A model generated the notes under the pieces. That model saw nothing but the letters and a program-made list of their open reading frames with translations, was not told the DNA's origin and did no database searches. Positions 60,739-64,000 of a stretch of 64,000 bases of DNA are shown here, piece after piece. Where the stretch lies: assembly GCA_009776955.1 (NCBI GenBank), contig WRMW01000005.1:41947-105946 (forward strand). The letters are read 5' to 3'. How positions within the stretch are numbered: the stretch's first letter is position 1; the number at the start of each line of letters is the position of its first letter. Both the position numbers and the translations under genes were made by a program. The stretch is from Clostridiales bacterium (GTDB taxonomy: Bacteria > Bacillota > Clostridia > Peptostreptococcales > Anaerovoracaceae).

Positions 60739-61707
60739 TTACGGTATCTGCACGAAAAAGTATCTGTCGAAGAATATACCCGCAAGCAACAGCACGAGCG
60801 CCGCCAGTATCAGCGGGAAGGCGAGCTCGTTGTACTCCCTGAAGCCGTCGTCGTCAAACTCCGTTTTCTCTAACTGGTCTATCGTTCTGAATATCTGCGA
60901 CAAAGCGCTCTCGTCCGTCGCCCTGAAATATTGCCCGCCCGTCATTTCGGCTAACCGCATCAGCAGCCCCTCGTCGAAGCCGCCGTCAAATTGCTGGTAG
61001 CGTGTGCCTCCGTACACGTCCACGGGCAGTATCAGGGTATCGGTGCCGACCCCTATGGTGTATATCTTGATGCCCAGCTCCTCGGCGAGCCTGCCCGCCG
61101 TCATCGGGTCTATCTCTCCGGCGTTGTTGTCGCCGTCCGTCACAAGAATCATCACGCTAGACTCGGTATCGCTGTTCCTCAGCCTGTTCAGCCCCACAGA
61201 GATCGCCGAGCCGATGGCCGTGCCGTCCAGATTCACCGACTCCGACGTCACCCCCGCAAGCGATTCATGCACGACGTCGTGGTCGAGCGTCAGCGGTATG
61301 CGGGTGAATGCCATGCCTGCGAAGATTATCAGTGAGACCCTGTCCCCACGCCGGCCGTCGATGAAATCGCCGATGGTGTTTTTCGCCACCTCAAGTCTGT
61401 TCGGTTCGAAGTCCACCGACTGCATGCTCCCCGACACGTCCAAAATAAGCGCGATGTCTATGCCCTGCTGCATAATAATGATATTGTCATCCTCCGTCTG
61501 TGGTCTCGCAAGGGCTATGACCGCGAGGATCAGGCCGCTGCATACCAGTATCTTGCCGATTTTATGCTTTACGGTCTTTCTATAGCCGGCGCTCCGCAGC
61601 AGCTTCACGCTCGAAAAATTAAGTCCACGTTTTTTCCCAAGCGCCATGAACATGAATATCACGACGGGGATTAGTAGCAGAAACCACCAATTCGCGAAGT
61701 GTATCAT
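60739..61707 (-). CDS. batA: BatA-like vWA-domain membrane protein
   Basis: A 322-residue paralogue of BatB: helix (about 5-22), helix (about 50-68), vWA domain (about 80-290) and C-terminal helix (about 297-316). The metal site DVSGSM is at about 87-92; GTAIGSAISVG and VTDGDNNAGEI complete it. The ATG at 61707 (MIHFANWWFLLLIP) overlaps the preceding stop as ATGA, and AAAGGCGG lies upstream; the frame open to 61860 merely overlaps the previous gene. Confidence 0.86.
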   Translation of the reverse strand: MIHFANWWFLLLIPVVIFMFMALGKKRGLNFSSVKLLRSAGYRKTVKHKIGKILVCSGLILAVIALARPQTEDDNIIIMQQGIDIALILDVSGSMQSVDFEPNRLEVAKNTIGDFIDGRRGDRVSLIIFAGMAFTRIPLTLDHDVVHESLAGVTSESVNLDGTAIGSAISVGLNRLRNSDTESSVMILVTDGDNNAGEIDPMTAGRLAEELGIKIYTIGVGTDTLILPVDVYGGTRYQQFDGGFDEGLLMRLAEMTGGQYFRATDESALSQIFRTIDQLEKTEFDDDGFREYNELAFPLILAALVLLLAGIFFDRYFFVQIP

Positions 61708-62573
61708 GTGTTTGCCGCCTTTTGCATAACTTGCGAATTTTGTGCGATATGCGAGTCTATCTTTGAGACAAGACCTTGCAGCTTTTTGCATAATTCGGAT
61801 TTTTCGCTCTCCGTGGCGATGGCACCGGTGAATTTCAGTCTGTCGCACTCTGTCAGCCACGCACGTATTTCAGGGAACATACGTTCAAGTTCGCCGATGT
61901 CCGCTAACTCTGCCATTATTTCGCCAGAGGTCTTGCCGATTATCCTACGCCCGTACATACCGCCGACGTACTCCTTGAAATAGAAAGTCAAGTCCACGAA
62001 GTAGCCCTCGCTGTCGGGCGAAAGGGCGGTGCAGCGCTGTACAAACAGCAGATATGGTCTGATGTTTTCGGTCTTTGTTTTTCGATGCTTTTTCACCAAC
62101 AGCACCGCCCCCGAAACAGCAAAGACCCAGACCGCCGCCAAAAACATGATTCTCAGGTTAACGTGGGTGGCCGAATATTCGCCCATCGCCTCCCCCTCAA
62201 ACACATCGTCCCTGATGATGTCGTCCAAAGTGGACCTGACATCAATTACGATCTCCTTGTCGCCGACAAAGACCCTGTGCTCGCCCGGCAAAAATGTCCT
62301 GATAGATATCACGTGCCCGATGGCCTGCGGCACGATCTCCACGATCTCAAACTCCTTGAACAGCTCCCGCAGCACCGTGGACGAAAAGCCCTCGGCCTCA
62401 ATCTCAAGGGAGATGATGTCGCCTATGTATATGCTCCGCTCGTCGGCAAAGACCTCATCGGGGTATGAGGTGTCCAGCAGCCCCTGTGCTTCGTCCTGCT
62501 CCCCTGCGAACGCCCCCAAGGGCGCACAGACCAGCATCAGCACGACCGCAAATACAAGCACCGCCCCTCTCAC
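61704..62573 (-). CDS. Bat-operon membrane protein of unknown function (DUF4381-like layout)
   Basis: A 289-residue protein. A signal peptide (about 1-23), an extracellular beta domain (about 45-110), a membrane helix (about 143-160) and a cytoplasmic helical tail (about 175-289) follow each other, the layout of DUF4381/BatE-region proteins. I do not recognise a specific family motif. The start is GTG at 62573, overlapping the DUF58 stop (GTGA); the stop overlaps batA. Position between DUF58 and batA supports a role in the same complex. Confidence 0.72.
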   Translation of the reverse strand: MRGAVLVFAVVLMLVCAPLGAFAGEQDEAQGLLDTSYPDEVFADERSIYIGDIISLEIEAEGFSSTVLRELFKEFEIVEIVPQAIGHVISIRTFLPGEHRVFVGDKEIVIDVRSTLDDIIRDDVFEGEAMGEYSATHVNLRIMFLAAVWVFAVSGAVLLVKKHRKTKTENIRPYLLFVQRCTALSPDSEGYFVDLTFYFKEYVGGMYGRRIIGKTSGEIMAELADIGELERMFPEIRAWLTECDRLKFTGAIATESEKSELCKKLQGLVSKIDSHIAQNSQVMQKAANT

Positions 62574-63391
62574 CGTCTCCCCCTTTTCTTGAAGAACTGC
62601 CTTAGCGGTTTCACATAGTCTTCGTCCGTATAGATGTTTATCAAGTCCTTTTTCAGCAGACCCTCGCGGGCGCCCATATGGAAATCCTGCTTGGTGTTGT
62701 CCATCACGAAGGTCTCGCCGGACTCCAGATCGTTGAACGTAAATATGGCGCCCTTGGGTATGAGCTCCTCAGCCCTGTCAACCACCCGTATGCAGATAAG
62801 GTCGTGCCGCCCGGACGAGGCCTTTAGCTCGTTTTCGTAATCGTCGTCCAGAAAGTCTGAGATCAAAAATACGACGCTGCGCTTCTTCTCAATGCGGTTG
62901 AAATACTTCAAGGCTTCGGCTATGTTCGTGCCGTTCTGCTCCGGCTCGAAGTTCAGTATGCTCTCGATGATGGCAAGCACATGGCGCCTTCCGCTCTTGG
63001 ACGGGATAAATTTCTCCACCTGCTCGGTGAAGAATATGACGCCCACCCTGTCATTGTTCTTGGTGGCGGAAAAGGCGAGCGTGGCGCTTATCTCCGCTAT
63101 GAATTCCCGCTTCATCCCGAAGCTGTTCGAGCGCGACATATCAATCAAGAGGAACATATTCAGCTCACGTTCCTCGACGAATTGCTTCACAAAGGCCTTG
63201 TTGTACCTCGCCGTGACGTTCCAGTCTATGCTGCGCACGTCGTCGCCCGGCGTGTACTGCCGGATATTTTCAAATTCCATTCCTTTTCCGCGAAAGCCCG
63301 ACCTGTACTCGCCCGAAAAAACCTCATCGACAAGTTTGCCAGAGGTTATCTCGATCCGTCGTATTTTCTTTGCAAGCTCGCTTGAGCCCAT
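62570..63391 (-). CDS. DUF58-domain protein (vWA-like, MoxR-associated)
   Basis: A 273-residue soluble protein. The DUF58 signature GEYRSGFRGKGMEFENIRQY followed by PGDDVRSIDWNVTARYN is at about 27-62. A vWA-like fold with DMSRS (about 83-87), GTNIAEAL and LISDFLDD follows. DUF58 proteins normally pair with a MoxR ATPase encoded just upstream; here none is present before the IS region, so the partner gene is elsewhere or lost. The ATG at 63391 has GGGAAGGTGG upstream and is preferred to an ATG at 63421. It is the first gene of the Bat operon. Confidence 0.88.
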   Translation of the reverse strand: MGSSELAKKIRRIEITSGKLVDEVFSGEYRSGFRGKGMEFENIRQYTPGDDVRSIDWNVTARYNKAFVKQFVEERELNMFLLIDMSRSNSFGMKREFIAEISATLAFSATKNNDRVGVIFFTEQVEKFIPSKSGRRHVLAIIESILNFEPEQNGTNIAEALKYFNRIEKKRSVVFLISDFLDDDYENELKASSGRHDLICIRVVDRAEELIPKGAIFTFNDLESGETFVMDNTKQDFHMGAREGLLKKDLINIYTDEDYVKPLRQFFKKRGRR

Positions 63392-63577
63392 GCACCCACC
63401 TTCCCTGTTTCCGTGTTCCAACTTACTGCTACCCTATTCTACACTATCTTACCCTGGCAGAATATCCGCAAAACCTTAAACGGTGCTGAAAACAGAATTT
63501 GGCCACAATCAAGCTTGGTAACCCCCCTCCCCCCGCGTTAGAATTTGATAACATCTGGCACTTTCCATTTTTTCATG

Positions 63578-63586
63578 TGCTAATAT
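63578..63586 (+). promoter_or_regulatory. Extended -10 promoter of the interrupted leader-peptide gene
   Basis: TGC-TAATAT, with transcription expected near 63593. The leader of about 70 nt contains a small GCCC/GGGC hairpin (near 63595-63610) and AAAGGAG (63645-63651) before the ATG at 63666. Confidence 0.5.
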
Positions 63587-63665
63587 CAAAACCAGCCCCG
63601 AAAAAGGGCCGGTTACATTAAAGATGCAACCACGCAGCACAAAGGAAAGGAGCGGTAATCGAATA

Positions 63666-63743
63666 ATGGAAAACGTGAAAAAGTTCTACGACGCGCTTGC
63701 AAAGGACAAAGCCATGCAAGAGCGAGCGGGCGCATTGGCGTGA
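63666..63743 (+). pseudogene. Nif11-like leader-peptide gene truncated by an IS element
   Basis: The frame MENVKKFYDALAKDKAMQER then AGALA ends after 25 codons. Its sequence resembles the start of Nif11-type leader domains (pattern N-x-x-x-F-Y-x-x-L-x-x-D-x-x-L/M-Q-E), which form the N-terminal part of precursors of ribosomally made, modified peptides (family resemblance from memory). The TGA stop at 63741 is the first triplet of the IS left end, so the natural gene continued. Promoter and ribosome binding site are intact. The missing 3' part, with any core peptide, should lie beyond the IS, outside the window. Confidence 0.65.
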
Positions 63744-64000
63744 CCTTCCCCCCAAGATTCATACCACTTTTTAAGATAGGATATGATAGTCGTAACCAGT
63801 TTTAAAAAGGAGGAAGCAGAATGCCAAAGAGGAACTATACGCCGGAGCAGATCATCGTGATGCTGAGGAAGGTCGAGGTGCTTTGCGGCCAAGGGATGAC
63901 CGTTGAGGAAGCGGTAAGGGCCCAAGGGATAACGGAGAACACGTACTACAAATGGCGCAAGCAGTACAGCGGCATGGATGTCAACGCGGCGGCGCGGCTC
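63741..64000 (+). mobile_element. IS3-family insertion sequence, left end (runs off the window)
   Basis: The element appears to begin at 63741 with TGACCTTCCCCCC, matching the TGA/TG...CCCCC ends of IS3/IS407-type elements. A promoter-like and ribosome-binding region follows, then the orfA transposase gene at 63821. The right end and any target duplication are outside the window. Confidence 0.75.
63821..64000 (+). CDS. IS3-family transposase OrfA (partial, runs off the window)
   Basis: The first 60 codons are present. MPKRNYTPEQIIVMLRKVEV and GITENTYYKWRKQYSGMDV form the helix-turn-helix DNA-binding domain of IS3-family OrfA proteins (Pfam HTH_Tnp_1 type). OrfA and the downstream OrfB together make the transposase by frameshifting. 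AAGGAGG at 63807-63813 precedes the ATG. The gene looks intact as far as it is visible. Confidence 0.85.
   Translation, partial: MPKRNYTPEQIIVMLRKVEVLCGQGMTVEEAVRAQGITENTYYKWRKQYSGMDVNAAARL

Overview
The window looks like chromosomal DNA of a strictly anaerobic, Gram-positive Clostridia-type bacterium (Oscillospiraceae/Eubacteriales-like; the exact taxon cannot be read from the sequence). Support comes from strong AGGAGG-type ribosome binding sites, a ferredoxin-linked membrane [NiFe] hydrogenase of the Ech type, a glycogen operon with the clostridial GlgC/GlgD pair, a TrpB2-type tryptophan synthase, and very large secreted surface proteins with YDG/MBG, Ig-like and Fn3 modules. No rRNA or tRNA gene was seen.

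Layout. 1-2348 (minus): a truncated radical SAM gene and a Na+/dicarboxylate-type amino-acid symporter. 2373-2759: a gene-free stretch with a terminator-like hairpin and a two-repeat, one-spacer CRISPR-like unit (29-nt repeats, 32-nt spacer). 2760-9929: a 2389-residue surface protein. 10100-13301: preT-preA-hisI-hisE, tightly packed. hisF (minus) converges on it and is divergent from dinB (14126-15352). 15414-18544: trpB2 (minus) and a divergent APC permease. 18676-24429: the Ech hydrogenase operon echABCDEF plus hypA. 24525-26422: a solitary YhcG-type nuclease and a sirtuin. 26482-31096: phenylacetate-CoA-ligase-like enzyme, ACT protein, purH, purD. 31198-34129: a Big2-type membrane protein, mscL, an AT-richer patch with an unknown membrane protein and a small ribbon-helix-helix protein. 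34145-37245: argF (minus) and glgB. 37454-44200: a second giant surface protein (2248 residues) with six exact-length 96-nt repeats. 44380-46959: purine permease and a DUF4349 lipoprotein. 47080-56748: glycogen operon glgC-glgD-glgA-glgP-GH13-malQ. 56793-63391 (minus): a Bat (aerotolerance-type) operon of DUF58, BatA, BatB, BatC, BatD and two further genes, ending in a CDF metal transporter. 63666-64000: a Nif11-like leader-peptide gene cut off after 25 codons by the left end of an IS3-family element.

How the genes work together. Glycogen is made by GlgC/D, GlgA and GlgB and broken down by GlgP, the GH13 enzyme and MalQ. Reduced ferredoxin from fermentation can be re-oxidised by Ech with H2 evolution and ion pumping; HypA would load its nickel. 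PurH/PurD and the purine permease cover purine supply; HisI/E/F are part of histidine synthesis; PreTA handles pyrimidine reduction or degradation.

The most unusual signals are the isolated CRISPR-like unit just upstream of the first giant surface gene, the leader-peptide gene interrupted by an IS with its stop codon made by the IS end, a series of genes whose -10 box lies 6-7 nt before the start codon (apparently leaderless mRNAs), a MalQ lacking the normally conserved GIG loop, and the two giant surface proteins.
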